A DNA stretch of 64,000 nucleotides from Desulforhopalus singaporensis (GCF_900104445.1 NZ_FNJI01000003.1:1-64000), one strand, 5' to 3'; counted from the stretch's first letter, positions 36,482 to 46,006 are shown. Notes: generated from the sequence alone by a model not told the origin. Numbers and translations are program-made.

Positions 36482-38509
36482 CTAACTTTTATATTCCTGG
36501 AGATGATCAGCAATCACTGTTATCGGATGCACCACATCCATACCCGTTCCGTGAGCCATCTGGAGACTGCAGGTTCCGCACTCCGTTGCAACAGCCGAGT
36601 ATTGACTTGGGTCTATCCCGGCAAACACTTCCCCGCCCGTAACCATCGAGTAGTCATAAAACTGCTTTTTCTGTCCCCAGGCGCCGGAAATGCCGCAGCA
36701 TCCCCTGTTGACGTCGTGCACCTCGAGTCCGGGGATGAGGCGCAGTGCATCAATGGCGACACCGCCAAGGTCCTGAACCCGTTGATGACATGGAAGATGA
36801 TACGCCAGCCGAGCACCACATTCACGAAACGTCACTTTACCATTTTTGATTTCCGGAAGATCAAGAAGATACTGAAAAATATCGACCACCCTTCCTCCAA
36901 TCTGTTCGGCACCCTTGACGCCCAGGTCGATATAATCTTTTTTAAGCGCAAGGGAACAGCTCGGGCAGGTGGTTATGATATCGGCCTGGGCGTCAAGCCG
37001 GGAAAATTCTTCCACCAGCAATGCGGCTTTTTTTTTCGCCGCTTCCACCTCGCCGGAAGCTATAAGGGGCAATCCGCAGCACCTCGACCGTACGACCTCA
37101 AGTTCAATGCCGAGCCGGTTAAAAACCTGCAGGGTGCTGTTGTAGACGCTGTGTTCAAAAAAGCCGGCCCAGCACCCGGCGTAATAGAGAATTTTCCTCG
37201 ACGGTTTTTCAAGACGCGGGTATCGGCGTATCGGCTCTTTATCATAAACCGGCAGCTGCCTTTTTCTGTGGATGCCGACGCTTTTCTCGGTCATCAGCTT
37301 GAAAACCGGGTTGGCAAAAACTGTCCCGGCAAAGGGCGCTGTCGCCCTAGTGACAGCACCAAGCAGCTCCGCGTTGCCCAGAAGCCTCGTTTTGGCTCGA
37401 TAAAAAGCTCCGTGAGCCCTTGCCTTGACAAGGGAATTCATTTTTGCGATATCGATACCGACCGGACACTCATACGAGCAGTTATTGCAAAAACTGCAGA
37501 GGTCGATATCACCAATTTTGCCCAGAAGAAAATTAAACAGGTAGAGCTGGGGATACCGGCCTTTTTCTTTCCCGAAAAACTTATAGGTCGGACATTCACG
37601 CATACAGCTGCGACAGCTTATACAGTGGAGAACCTGCTGGTAAGGTGTCTTAAGAAGGCTTGTCCTGCCGTTGTCCAGCACGATAACCGTTATTTCAGGA
37701 CCACTGTCACCATGTTTGAGTTCGGTCTTTTTGAGGGGGAAAAGTGGCTGCCGGGAATCGCGCTTGTCAACCGTGTCCTTTTGCAGGTTGAGCAGAATAT
37801 TCTGCAGACCGAAGTTGCCGGCCCAGGCGGTCTGAAACCTGGCCTGTTTCTGGTCGGAAACGATTTTTTCCATCGCCACCAGAAAAACGATGCGCCTTGA
37901 CCGGAGCAGTTTTTCGATATTAGAGGTGTGCTGGAGTAAAAACATGGTTCCGTCCGCAGCCGCCGCGCTGTTCACACCGATCAGCGCCGTTGCGTCATAG
38001 CATCGTTTTGTACTGGAACCACCCGGCAGCGGGAATTTTTTGCTCACGGAAAACCAGTCTTCGGCGGGGTCACAGCAGTTTTCCGGAAAAAGCCAGGGAT
38101 GGCCCAATCTGTTTTCAGCAATATTTCTGTCTTCGAGGTAGTTGTAGCTTATTTTCACTCCCACTGCCCCCAAGCTCTCTTCAATTTCCTGTACCGTCCC
38201 AGAATTGTTGGCAAAGAGTCGGGCTCCGGCACCGACCGCATCGCCGATGATTCCAGCCGCATCGCGGTCGGTTGCAGCGTAATGAGCAGAGATCCCGGTA
38301 CATTCAGAAAAATTTTCCAGAAACATCCGACCAAGGCTTTCAAGTTGCGAAACGGACTTTTCCCGTTGACTTTGCAGCTTGCGCTTGACATATGCCAGGT
38401 CCACCGGAGGTTGCTGCCCGGCGGTTGCAAGAGCTGCGACGGTGGTTTTTTTCTTTGCAGACGCCGCGGGTTCAAACAGCTTCACGTATATTGATCCACT
38501 CATCTCCAT
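36482..38509 (-). CDS. LUD-domain / HdrD-like iron-sulfur oxidoreductase
   Basis: About 675 residues. An N-terminal LUD (LutB/LldF-like) domain (about 30-290) is followed by two [4Fe-4S] motifs (CISCRSCMRECP and CSFCNNCSYECP) and two C-terminal CCG modules (YYAGCWAGFFEHS ... RCCGLP ... CPSC; YHLPCHQRVQDLG ... GCCGISG ... CGTCSLQM). The fusion of LutB-like and GlpC/HdrD-like parts suggests electron transfer between a soluble donor and quinone or ferredoxin. ATG 38509 has GGGAG six bases upstream; a GTG at 38551 overlapping the ferredoxin stop is possible. It is the last gene of the liv-AOR operon and probably takes electrons from the AOR through the polyferredoxin encoded before it. Confidence 0.83.
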   Translation of the reverse strand: MEMSGSIYVKLFEPAASAKKKTTVAALATAGQQPPVDLAYVKRKLQSQREKSVSQLESLGRMFLENFSECTGISAHYAATDRDAAGIIGDAVGAGARLFANNSGTVQEIEESLGAVGVKISYNYLEDRNIAENRLGHPWLFPENCCDPAEDWFSVSKKFPLPGGSSTKRCYDATALIGVNSAAAADGTMFLLQHTSNIEKLLRSRRIVFLVAMEKIVSDQKQARFQTAWAGNFGLQNILLNLQKDTVDKRDSRQPLFPLKKTELKHGDSGPEITVIVLDNGRTSLLKTPYQQVLHCISCRSCMRECPTYKFFGKEKGRYPQLYLFNFLLGKIGDIDLCSFCNNCSYECPVGIDIAKMNSLVKARAHGAFYRAKTRLLGNAELLGAVTRATAPFAGTVFANPVFKLMTEKSVGIHRKRQLPVYDKEPIRRYPRLEKPSRKILYYAGCWAGFFEHSVYNSTLQVFNRLGIELEVVRSRCCGLPLIASGEVEAAKKKAALLVEEFSRLDAQADIITTCPSCSLALKKDYIDLGVKGAEQIGGRVVDIFQYLLDLPEIKNGKVTFRECGARLAYHLPCHQRVQDLGGVAIDALRLIPGLEVHDVNRGCCGISGAWGQKKQFYDYSMVTGGEVFAGIDPSQYSAVATECGTCSLQMAHGTGMDVVHPITVIADHLQEYKS

Positions 38510-38547
38510 GGTCGACTCCCGGATTCTCCTCTTTTTCTGCCTGCAGG

Positions 38548-39072
38548 TCACAACACTGTTGGCGCCGGTAACGAAAAATTGGCCGACATTTTCTTTCTCT
38601 TTCTTCTCAACCTGTTACTGACAACGGATAGTGGCCAATAGGAGAGCACATTTTCCGGGCAAACCTCAACACATACCGGAAAGCCTCCACACTGATCGCA
38701 GCGAAAGGCCGCATCCCGATACGGGTTGATCGCAGTGGCGCCGAACGGACATCCGTGGACACACCCCTTGCAGCCGATGCACAACTCTTCAGCAACGGTC
38801 ATCAGGTTACTTTCAGGGTCGCGGCGGGTGGCTCCGGTCGGGCATATTTTTTCACACGGCGGATCACAACAGTTCTGGCACAGGGTCGGAGCGGCCGCGA
38901 CAACACCGGCCACTGTTACCTCCACCAGGCGTATCCGGGAAAGATTACTGCTACACTCCTGGTAGTGGCTCAGCGAACAGGCAAGTTCGCAAACCCTGCA
39001 GCCGCTACACCTTGTGTAATCGATGGTTATCACATACGGTTCTTGTTCCACTGCAGACTCCACCTCCCCCAT
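38548..39072 (-). CDS. four-cluster polyferredoxin (HycB/DmsB type), AOR partner
   Basis: A 174-residue protein with four Cys clusters: CSGCRVCELAC, CQNCCDPPCEKICP, CIGCKGCVHGCP, and CDQCGGFPVCVEVCP. This is the electron-transfer subunit layout that accompanies tungsten or molybdenum enzymes such as AorA or BamC. It lies six bases after the short AOR gene and overlaps the start region of the LUD/CCG gene, so the order AOR, ferredoxin, oxidoreductase is also the likely electron path. It has close counterparts at 49748 and 56654. Confidence 0.88.
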   Translation of the reverse strand: MGEVESAVEQEPYVITIDYTRCSGCRVCELACSLSHYQECSSNLSRIRLVEVTVAGVVAAAPTLCQNCCDPPCEKICPTGATRRDPESNLMTVAEELCIGCKGCVHGCPFGATAINPYRDAAFRCDQCGGFPVCVEVCPENVLSYWPLSVVSNRLRRKRKKMSANFSLPAPTVL

Positions 39073-39078
39073 AAATCT

Positions 39079-40491
39079 TCACTGGTACAGACGGCAACCG
39101 TCGGCGCTGCACTCACTTGTGTGCTGCTCCATCTCTACGAGCTGATCCATGAGGTCTGCAGCAGAAAGATCGAGACCGCAACACTGGTTCAATGCAACTG
39201 CCAGCCGCGCTGCGCCCAGACGGGCCGGCCCCAGAATTTGACTTACCCCGGAGCAGATTCCGAGCAAATCTGAAAGCCTTGATCCCGAAACCATTTGCAT
39301 GCCACCGCCAGCCGTGTCGTATCCGGATTCACACCACGAAGACAGCCGTTGGCCAAAAAAACGTGAAGCGGACTCGACGCCTCCTGCCAGTATGTCGCCA
39401 ACCCCGGACCGGGTCACAGTTTTCTGCGCAAGATCCATCAGCGCGGCCTGATTTCCGCCATGCACCCTGATTCCGTCGACATGAACCGGGTCAAGAATCT
39501 TGCGGTGGGTGAGCTCGCAAAGCCAGTTGTAGATTCTGGCAAACCATCTGCTGTCAAGGCCGCTGTTCTGGCAAAATCTTATATACTGCGCCACCTGCTC
39601 CGGTTGATCGAAGCTGAGGAGTTCACCGAGCCCTTGCAGCTCCTTGGAACCGACGAGGACGGCCTGATGCGAATAGACATGATACCTGGCATAGCACCCG
39701 ATTCCGCATCCGGCACAGCTTAGGCGGCCGTTGCCAAGAGAGGTAAAGAGGGCCATACCACCGCGGTCGAAAAAACCGGTCTGACTGGATTGTTTTTTCG
39801 TACCGCCTTTACCTGTTTCTGCGATCTCCCTATGCAGCTGCAGGCAGGTCCGAAAAAAATTTTCAGGTTCTGAGACCCTCACGCCGCCGGTACCGCTCAC
39901 CGCGATCACTTTCAGGTTCATCCGCACCATGATATGACCAAGGTCGACTGAACCTGAGCGGGTTCGACAGCACTGGGCGACGGCTCCGGCGACCCCGTTG
40001 TCCCCGCTGATACCTGTGGCGATTATTTTCACATCAGGATCGTCCAGTTCTTCTGTTACGGCTGCGGCCAGTTCGTCCATATTCCTGAACTGTAACAACG
40101 AGCAGTCCCTGATCTCGACGATATCGTCACTGATATAGAGGCAGCAAGGATTTTGCGCAGTTCCTGAAACAGACAGCCGGTTGTATCCGGCGCTTCGCAG
40201 GGCACTGCCGAAATCACCGGCTATGCGCCCCGATCTTACGGGGAAAGAATCACTTGAGCGGCCGAAAAAAGAAGCCACGCCGGCCCCTGGAAACATTGTC
40301 CCGGCCAAAGGACCGACCCCGAAAAGAAGTACATTTTCAGCACCGGGCGCTGGTGACCGCCAAGAGAGATGGCCACCAGACAGGGCCGGATCAAGCGCTT
40401 GTCCGTAAAGGACCTGCTGGCCGTCGATCTCATTGCATATCCTGTCGAAACTCTTTTTTCCCAGATCAACATTGAGAGTAGTGCAGTTCAT
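39079..40491 (-). CDS. short, divergent AOR-family tungstoenzyme
   Basis: A 470-residue AOR-family protein, about 120-150 residues shorter than the usual 590-650. It keeps the Fe-S ligands CAGCGIGC and a fourth Cys in DLLGIC, and a recognisable pterin-binding N domain (GVGPLAGTMFPGAG, SALRSAGYNRLSVSG). But the GPAGENxxxYA and GRTGxGxVxGSKNLKA motifs of normal AORs are badly altered (ATGISGDNGVAGAV, TRSGSVDLGHIMVRMNLKVI). It may be a specialised or decaying enzyme. It is encoded after the liv genes and before its polyferredoxin. The intact frame argues that it is functional. Substrate unknown. Confidence 0.75.
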   Translation of the reverse strand: MNCTTLNVDLGKKSFDRICNEIDGQQVLYGQALDPALSGGHLSWRSPAPGAENVLLFGVGPLAGTMFPGAGVASFFGRSSDSFPVRSGRIAGDFGSALRSAGYNRLSVSGTAQNPCCLYISDDIVEIRDCSLLQFRNMDELAAAVTEELDDPDVKIIATGISGDNGVAGAVAQCCRTRSGSVDLGHIMVRMNLKVIAVSGTGGVRVSEPENFFRTCLQLHREIAETGKGGTKKQSSQTGFFDRGGMALFTSLGNGRLSCAGCGIGCYARYHVYSHQAVLVGSKELQGLGELLSFDQPEQVAQYIRFCQNSGLDSRWFARIYNWLCELTHRKILDPVHVDGIRVHGGNQAALMDLAQKTVTRSGVGDILAGGVESASRFFGQRLSSWCESGYDTAGGGMQMVSGSRLSDLLGICSGVSQILGPARLGAARLAVALNQCCGLDLSAADLMDQLVEMEQHTSECSADGCRLYQ

Positions 40492-40581
40492 GGTTATATC
40501 CGGATAACTAGCTTAAAAGAGTACGCCCAGCCGCTACACTGCAGGCATCAGTGCAGTGGCAACCCGGCCGGTTCGCCACGA

Positions 40582-41619
40582 TCAGACCCCGGCCTCAGCT
40601 GTTTTCGCCTTTTGGGCGGTACTGCTTGTGCTCCTCTGTTTCCTGGCAGTCAGGTTTTTAAAAAACTGTGCCACGCCGCCAGGATAGTAGACCATAATGG
40701 CAATCAGGAAGACCCCATATATGATCAGATTGATTCCCGGCAGATCAGACAGGCTCGAGCGCAACAGCTCCATTGCAAAAATAAACGGAAAGGCGGCCAC
40801 TATTCCTCCCCACAGGCTTGACCTTCCGCCGATATAGGCAATGACCAGTACCTCAACAGTCTTCTGGGTATGCAGCAGCTCGGGGGTAAGTATGCCGTAA
40901 TAGTGTCCGTAAAACCCACCGATCAGCCCTGCAAAAAAGCAGGACATGGTAAAATTTATCACCCGGTACTTGGTCGGGTGAACCCCTGAGGTCATGGCCG
41001 CCTCCATGTTCTGACCGATAGCCCGGAAAGCAAGCCCGTAATCTGACCTGATCATCAACCCGAGAACGAGGTAGGTGAAGATCATTATCGCCAGAATAAG
41101 GTAATAATAGGGAAGACTGGAGTTACCCTCGAAAAATCCATCGCACTGCAGCCCGAGCGGACCACGGGTAAGCCAATCAAGTTTCAGGCAGAGTCCCATC
41201 AGCGCAATACCGATAAACCAGGTAAAACAGATGGCGAACATTCCGCGCAACCTCAGGGATACGATGCCTGTCAACACCCCCAGTCCCGCTGAAACCAAGG
41301 CCCCGGCAAAGATGGTGATAAATGGTGATATTCCGATTTTATTGGAGATAATGGCTGACGTGTAAGCACCCAGACCAATAAATGCGGCGTAGCCGAAATT
41401 GACTATTCCCAGATAGCCGGCACTGAAATCAAACGCCACGGCGGCGGCGGCCACAATCGCTCCGGAAATCAGCCAGCGAATCATATAGTCCTGATTAAAT
41501 GGAGGGACCAGCGGCAGCAGAAAAAGTATTGCGAGCCCTGCCAACCCCATCGGTGAAAGACAGATTTTACCAAGGATACCGGAGAAGCCGGTACTGTTAT
41601 CTTGTGTTAGTTGTGTCAT
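40582..41619 (-). CDS. livM: branched-chain-amino-acid-type ABC permease LivM
   Basis: A 345-residue integral membrane permease of the LivM group, with about ten hydrophobic segments and the family stretches FSAGYLGIVNFGYAAFIGLGAY (by pieces, residues 45-67) and the EAA-like loop RAIGQNMEAAMTSGVHPTKYR. It pairs with LivH to form the channel of a high-affinity importer. It overlaps no gene but starts 21 bases after the LivH stop. It lies in a nine-kilobase operon with an AOR and Fe-S proteins, which suggests the cargo is a substrate of those enzymes (for example an amino-acid-like or aromatic compound), not simply leucine. Confidence 0.9.
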   Translation of the reverse strand: MTQLTQDNSTGFSGILGKICLSPMGLAGLAILFLLPLVPPFNQDYMIRWLISGAIVAAAAVAFDFSAGYLGIVNFGYAAFIGLGAYTSAIISNKIGISPFITIFAGALVSAGLGVLTGIVSLRLRGMFAICFTWFIGIALMGLCLKLDWLTRGPLGLQCDGFFEGNSSLPYYYLILAIMIFTYLVLGLMIRSDYGLAFRAIGQNMEAAMTSGVHPTKYRVINFTMSCFFAGLIGGFYGHYYGILTPELLHTQKTVEVLVIAYIGGRSSLWGGIVAAFPFIFAMELLRSSLSDLPGINLIIYGVFLIAIMVYYPGGVAQFFKNLTARKQRSTSSTAQKAKTAEAGV

Positions 41620-41640
41620 GCGTGCACCTATGTATTTTTC

Positions 41641-42669
41641 CTATTGTTCCCAGACGGACCTGACCTTCGTCGCGAAAATTCCGTAAGGCTTGAATATCAG
41701 AATCATTGCAATGAGGAACATGGGAATGACATTTTCCCACCCTTCCCCCATATAGGTCCTTGTAACAACCTGAAAAAGAGCGATCATGAAACCGCCCGGC
41801 ACCGCCCCGGCCACATTCCCGAATCCCACCAGAATGATGATGAACCAGGAGTTGTACAGAGGCGCCACCCCCACCGTGGGATACGACGGAAACATGAACA
41901 GCAGGCTGCCGCCGGCAAGCGCCGCAAAGCCGCAGGCAAGAGCAAAGGTGGTCGAATAGACGCCATTTACTTGTATACCGACCATCCTTGCACCATTTTC
42001 ATCCTGGGCGACGGCCCGGATTTTTTTCCCCAGGCTGGTATACATCATGAGGTACCAGAAGAGTACGATGGCCGCCATGGCAATACCGAACACCACAACC
42101 CTGTCAACACTGACATACACATCGCCAAACGCAACCGAGGGGACGTCCCAGTAATTGACGACTCCCTTGAAGGTGTTGCCGAACACCAGCATATGGACAT
42201 TGATGAGAATTATCTGGATGCCGATGGTTATCAAAAAACAGTTGAGCAGCCACCCTTCGCGGTTTCTCTTCCGCAACTGGGCAAAGATGGTTTTATCCGT
42301 TACAATACCCGCAATGGCGCCGACTATGGCCGCGCCGGCAATACCCAGAATCGGGGTAATAAAAGAGAGAAAATCATTGGGTGTTTCCAGAAGGTACTGT
42401 TTCAGGGGGTTCATGATGTAATAAGCCGTCAGGGAACCTATCATGAAATATTCCCCATGGGCAAAATTTGAAATATTCATAACCCCGAACAACAGGGAAA
42501 CTCCTATAGCCATCAAGGCCCACATACCGCCCGTAACCAGTGTATTTACCAAAACGTATGGTCCCTTGTGAAAGGATACGGCAATCGCTACCAGGATGGT
42601 ACAGGTTACAGTGATCCCTCCAGCCGATTTCAACCATTCTATCACTTTAGCTGAGCTCGAATCGTTCAT
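41641..42669 (-). CDS. livH: branched-chain-amino-acid-type ABC permease LivH
   Basis: A 342-residue permease of the LivH group, with MWALMAIGVSLLFGVMNISN (about 34-53), NFAHGEYFMIGSLTAYY and the EAA loop TSLGKKIRAVAQDENGARMVG. The gene ends in TAG, and the eight codons TAG to the LivM ATG are in the same frame, so readthrough by pyrrolysyl-tRNA would make a LivH-LivM fusion. This may be chance. The inner-membrane location and pairing with LivM are standard. Confidence 0.9.
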   Translation of the reverse strand: MNDSSSAKVIEWLKSAGGITVTCTILVAIAVSFHKGPYVLVNTLVTGGMWALMAIGVSLLFGVMNISNFAHGEYFMIGSLTAYYIMNPLKQYLLETPNDFLSFITPILGIAGAAIVGAIAGIVTDKTIFAQLRKRNREGWLLNCFLITIGIQIILINVHMLVFGNTFKGVVNYWDVPSVAFGDVYVSVDRVVVFGIAMAAIVLFWYLMMYTSLGKKIRAVAQDENGARMVGIQVNGVYSTTFALACGFAALAGGSLLFMFPSYPTVGVAPLYNSWFIIILVGFGNVAGAVPGGFMIALFQVVTRTYMGEGWENVIPMFLIAMILIFKPYGIFATKVRSVWEQ

Positions 42670-42738
42670 TGGTTATTCGTCCTCACTTAATTGAATTAAC
42701 TACGCACCAGAACATATGGCACCAAAACCGGGCTCAGG

Positions 42739-43446
42739 TTATGTACCCAGATAAATCTGTTTCACATGATCATTGGTTATCAGCTCACTACTAGGTCCTT
42801 CAAGAACCACTTCTCCCTTTTCGAGTATGTATGCACGGGAGGAGAATTTCAGCGTCTTGGTCACATTCTGTTCCACCAGAAGGATTGTCACGCCTTTTTT
42901 GTTCAGTACCTTGAGTGCGTTAAAGACTTCTTCGGTCACCTGCGGCGCCAGCCCCAGCGAGGGCTCGTCGACCAGTACCAGGATAGGATTGGACATAAGC
43001 CCCCTGGCAATGGCGAGCATCTTCCGTTCACCGCCGCTCAAGGTACCCGCGTACTGGCCGACCCTCTCCTCAAGTCTTGGGAACAGCTCAAAGACAAATT
43101 GCAGGTTCTCCTCCATTTTATTTTTATCATCAAGGAGCTGCGCCCCCATTTCCAGATTTTCAAGAACCGTCATCCCGGTAAAGAGGTTCAACTCCTCCGA
43201 GATATAGCTCAGGCCGTTTCTGCAATTCAAGGCGCAGTCCTGATTGTTGATGACCTGGCCATCAAAGGTTATTTTTCCGCTCTGCGGCGGCAACAACCCC
43301 GAAATAGTTTTTAAAGTAGTCGATTTTCCCGCACCATTGGGCCCCACCAGCGCTACAAACTCACCCCTGTCGATCTGGATGGAAACGTCCCACAGTACTT
43401 TGAGAAAGCCGTATCCCGCGTTTAGGTTTTTCACTTCGAGTAGCAA
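42739..43446 (-). CDS. livF: ABC transporter ATPase LivF
   Basis: A 235-residue ATPase. Walker A GPNGAGKST is at about 36-44, the signature LSGGERKMLAIARGLMS at about 136-152, Walker B ILVLVDEPSLGLAP and the H-loop region LLVEQN. The start is a TTG (43446) with GGGGGTGAT upstream. It hydrolyses ATP for the LivHM permease with LivG. Normal length. Confidence 0.92.
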   Translation of the reverse strand: MLLEVKNLNAGYGFLKVLWDVSIQIDRGEFVALVGPNGAGKSTTLKTISGLLPPQSGKITFDGQVINNQDCALNCRNGLSYISEELNLFTGMTVLENLEMGAQLLDDKNKMEENLQFVFELFPRLEERVGQYAGTLSGGERKMLAIARGLMSNPILVLVDEPSLGLAPQVTEEVFNALKVLNKKGVTILLVEQNVTKTLKFSSRAYILEKGEVVLEGPSSELITNDHVKQIYLGT

Positions 43447-43493
43447 AATATCACCCCCAACTAGCTTCGTCTTATAGACATGAACAGCCTCTA

Positions 43494-44216
43494 TCAGTCC
43501 TCTTCCACACCCAGATAGGCTTCAATTACCTTCGGATTCTTGGTTACCTCACCGGTAGGTCCTTCCGCGATTTTATTGCCAAAGCTGATAACCGCCAGCC
43601 GGTCGCACAGGTTCATGATCACCTGCATAATGTGCTCCACCATCAAGATTGTGACACCGGTATCGCGAATTTTCCGGATAATGGCGATAATGTCCTCGAG
43701 TTCAACCTCGGACAACCCCGAAGCAAGCTCGTCGAGCAGGCAGAGCTTTGGCGAACTGGCAAGTGCCCTCGCCAGGTCGAGTCTTTTCAGCTGAACCGTA
43801 TTCAGGGTCTCGCACAGCACATTGTGTCCCAGGGGAAATTCTACGAAGTCAAGCTTGTCCCGTGCATGTTTGACCTTGTCGGCAACCGGCTCGGTGTTAC
43901 CGAAAACGGTCGAAACAAGTACGTTTTCAAGAACCGTTAATTTCGGGAAAGGCCTTGGAATCTGAAAAGTCCGCGACAGGCCGAGACTGCACATCACCTG
44001 GGGGCTGAAGCCGGTAACCTTGTTCCCGAGAAAATACACTTCACCTGAAGTTGGCGGATCGAGTCCTGCAACCGTATTCTGAAAAGTCGTCTTACCGGCA
44101 CCGTTGGGCCCGATAAGACCTAATATCTCACCTGCTTCAACGTGCAGGGACACATCGTTAACCGCAACCAGCCCGCCAAATCGTTTTGTAACACCCTTCG
44201 TTTCCAGAATATTCAT
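43494..44216 (-). CDS. livG: ABC transporter ATPase LivG
   Basis: A 240-residue ATPase. Walker A is GPNGAGKTT, with [20 protein letters not shown] (typical LivG), and Walker [16 protein letters not shown]. The signature region reads [17 protein letters not shown], without the usual LSGGQ: 'LNTVQ' replaces it. LivG proteins often have a degenerate LSYGQQ here, but this loss is more complete. ATG 44216 follows GGAAG; 44231 is possible. It forms the ATPase heterodimer with LivF. Confidence 0.9.
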   Translation of the reverse strand: MNILETKGVTKRFGGLVAVNDVSLHVEAGEILGLIGPNGAGKTTFQNTVAGLDPPTSGEVYFLGNKVTGFSPQVMCSLGLSRTFQIPRPFPKLTVLENVLVSTVFGNTEPVADKVKHARDKLDFVEFPLGHNVLCETLNTVQLKRLDLARALASSPKLCLLDELASGLSEVELEDIIAIIRKIRDTGVTILMVEHIMQVIMNLCDRLAVISFGNKIAEGPTGEVTKNPKVIEAYLGVEED

Positions 44217-44288
44217 CGTGTTCTTCCACATACCTGGTTAAATAGTACAGGGGGAGTCGAAAAAGAGACTCCCCGTAATGGTTTCAGC

Positions 44289-45551
44289 CTATTGTATTAC
44301 GTGAAATTCCGCTTCAGCCCAGGCCTTGGGATAAACGATCCTGCCTTTACCGCTCTTGTACTGAATAATCGGGAGATACCAGTCGTCAACGCCCACAGCG
44401 GGGTCGGGCAGCGACTGTTCGTTATATGAAAAACGGCTCACGGTGATTGCGCCCTCATCCTCAGAATAGGTGATTTTTCCGGTCAGCAGTTCGTCAAGCA
44501 CCACCTGCCTGAGGCTCTCGGAGTCTAGTTTTCCGGTCTTCTCCAGGGCCCTCTTGGCAACCTTGATAAAGAGCTTTGCTGAATCGTATGCAAGTCCGCC
44601 GGAGGAAGGGCTCGGTTTGTCGCCATATTTCTTTTCGTAATTTGCGGCCCACGCTTTTGCTTTATCGGTTGCCAGCTTCTGGATCATGTCGAGGGTGTAA
44701 TCGGAAGCCGATCCGGCCAGTGAATACCATTCGCCGGCCCATCCGAGCCCGTCGCAGATCATCGGAACTTTCAGGCCAACCTCACGGGACTGCTTGATAA
44801 GTGAAGTAATGCCGACGGGCATCCCGTAAGAACCGAATACCAGGGCCGGCTCCAGCTTCTTCCATTTGGTGAGCAGCGGATAAAACTCGGTCTGGTTCTG
44901 TGCCAGAAAATCTTCGGCGACAATTTCCCAACCGGCGTCTCCGAACATTTTCTTTGCCCCGGCGAAAATATCACGACCCCAGTCGGTATCTTCCGCGAAA
45001 ATAACTACTTTTTTGCTGTGGGGCTTGAATTTGCCGCTGGCAATGGCGTCCTCGAGAAATTCCACATAACCGGTCATGGTCTTCTGGGGAACGGGCCAGG
45101 ATTTCAGCCAGTATCCGTTGTATTTGTCCATGTCGCTGCGGTATTTTTCGTTAATGACCGAGCTACCGCCAATGCCGAACAGGTGAGGGATCTTGTATTT
45201 TGCCGCCAGATCCATTACCGCAATAGCCACCGAGCTGTGCCAGTTCAATAGACCGACCTGAATACCTTTTCGCTCAACCGCTTCCGCATACGCATTTGTC
45301 GCCTTGGCCGGATCGGACTGGCTGTCGATCCAGACCAGCTCCACTTTATAGTCGCCAATCATGTTGCCGGCTTCCTCAAAAGCCATCTCGGCGGACTGCT
45401 TAATTTCCTGGCCGGTTTTTGCTGATGGACCGGTCAACGGTGCCATTCCGCCTATCTTCAGCACTTTTTCCGCACTCGCTCCGGCAACACCGATCGTTAC
45501 CGACAACGACAGCATCACTCCAAACGCAAACAGTTTTTTCAAACAAACCAT
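44289..45551 (-). CDS. livJ: Liv-type periplasmic substrate-binding protein
   Basis: A 420-residue exported binding protein: signal peptide (MVCLKKLFAFGVMLSLS onward, cut near ASAEK) and a Peripla_BP_6 domain starting KIGGMAPLTGPSAKTGQEIK. The start at 45551 has a perfect AGGAGG; a longer frame to 45581 lacks one. First gene of the operon with LivGFHM, the short AOR, a polyferredoxin and the LUD/CCG protein, behind a sigma-54-like promoter. Such proteins bind amino acids, amides, urea or aromatics; the ligand is not readable from sequence. It ends in TAG. Confidence 0.88.
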   Translation of the reverse strand: MVCLKKLFAFGVMLSLSVTIGVAGASAEKVLKIGGMAPLTGPSAKTGQEIKQSAEMAFEEAGNMIGDYKVELVWIDSQSDPAKATNAYAEAVERKGIQVGLLNWHSSVAIAVMDLAAKYKIPHLFGIGGSSVINEKYRSDMDKYNGYWLKSWPVPQKTMTGYVEFLEDAIASGKFKPHSKKVVIFAEDTDWGRDIFAGAKKMFGDAGWEIVAEDFLAQNQTEFYPLLTKWKKLEPALVFGSYGMPVGITSLIKQSREVGLKVPMICDGLGWAGEWYSLAGSASDYTLDMIQKLATDKAKAWAANYEKKYGDKPSPSSGGLAYDSAKLFIKVAKRALEKTGKLDSESLRQVVLDELLTGKITYSEDEGAITVSRFSYNEQSLPDPAVGVDDWYLPIIQYKSGKGRIVYPKAWAEAEFHVIQ

Positions 45552-45734
45552 GTAATCCTCCTGTAGAATTATGATTTCCATTTGTGAAAGTGGTCAGGAA
45601 GTCCCTACCGCTTTCATTGCCGACCCGCTATATGCTGCCTGATAAAAACATTATGGTCAGTGATCACTCCCAGGTGCTACCAGCAAGCACTTGGTAAATT
45701 CAGCCGATCCACCGCCAGTGGCATACTCTGTTTT

Positions 45735-45749
45735 GCAAACGTGATACCA
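45735..45749 (-). promoter_or_regulatory. sigma-54-like promoter of the liv-AOR operon
   Basis: The minus strand reads TGGTAT-CACGT-TTGC, followed by A. The -12 box is perfect and the -24 keeps TGG and A. It is 184 bases upstream of livJ. Confidence 0.6.
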
Positions 45750-45988
45750 ATGTTAAATTAATCTGAACGACACCCACACAATCGACCGCAACAGCCAAAT
45801 TATTGCTCTGTTTTCAACCATCTTTACGACATCCCCACCATACAGCGGACCACTATCGCGAACCAATCCGCACCACCATACGATTCATATATGTATCGAA
45901 ACAAAAGCTCCTCGCTCACATCTCCGACGGTTGTCGTCGCAACATCCGGGGACACCGGACACTTCCTTGAGCAAATCATCGTTCTTTT

Positions 45989-46006
45989 ATGTATTCTTGT
46001 ATACAT
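45989..46006. promoter_or_regulatory. candidate enhancer ATGTAT-N6-ATACAT
   Basis: An inverted repeat containing CTTGTATACA, about 240 bases upstream of the sigma-54-like promoter of the liv operon. The same ten bases recur in the palindrome at 61738, again about 200 bases upstream of a sigma-54-like promoter. No gene is seen in 45552-46073. Confidence 0.45.
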
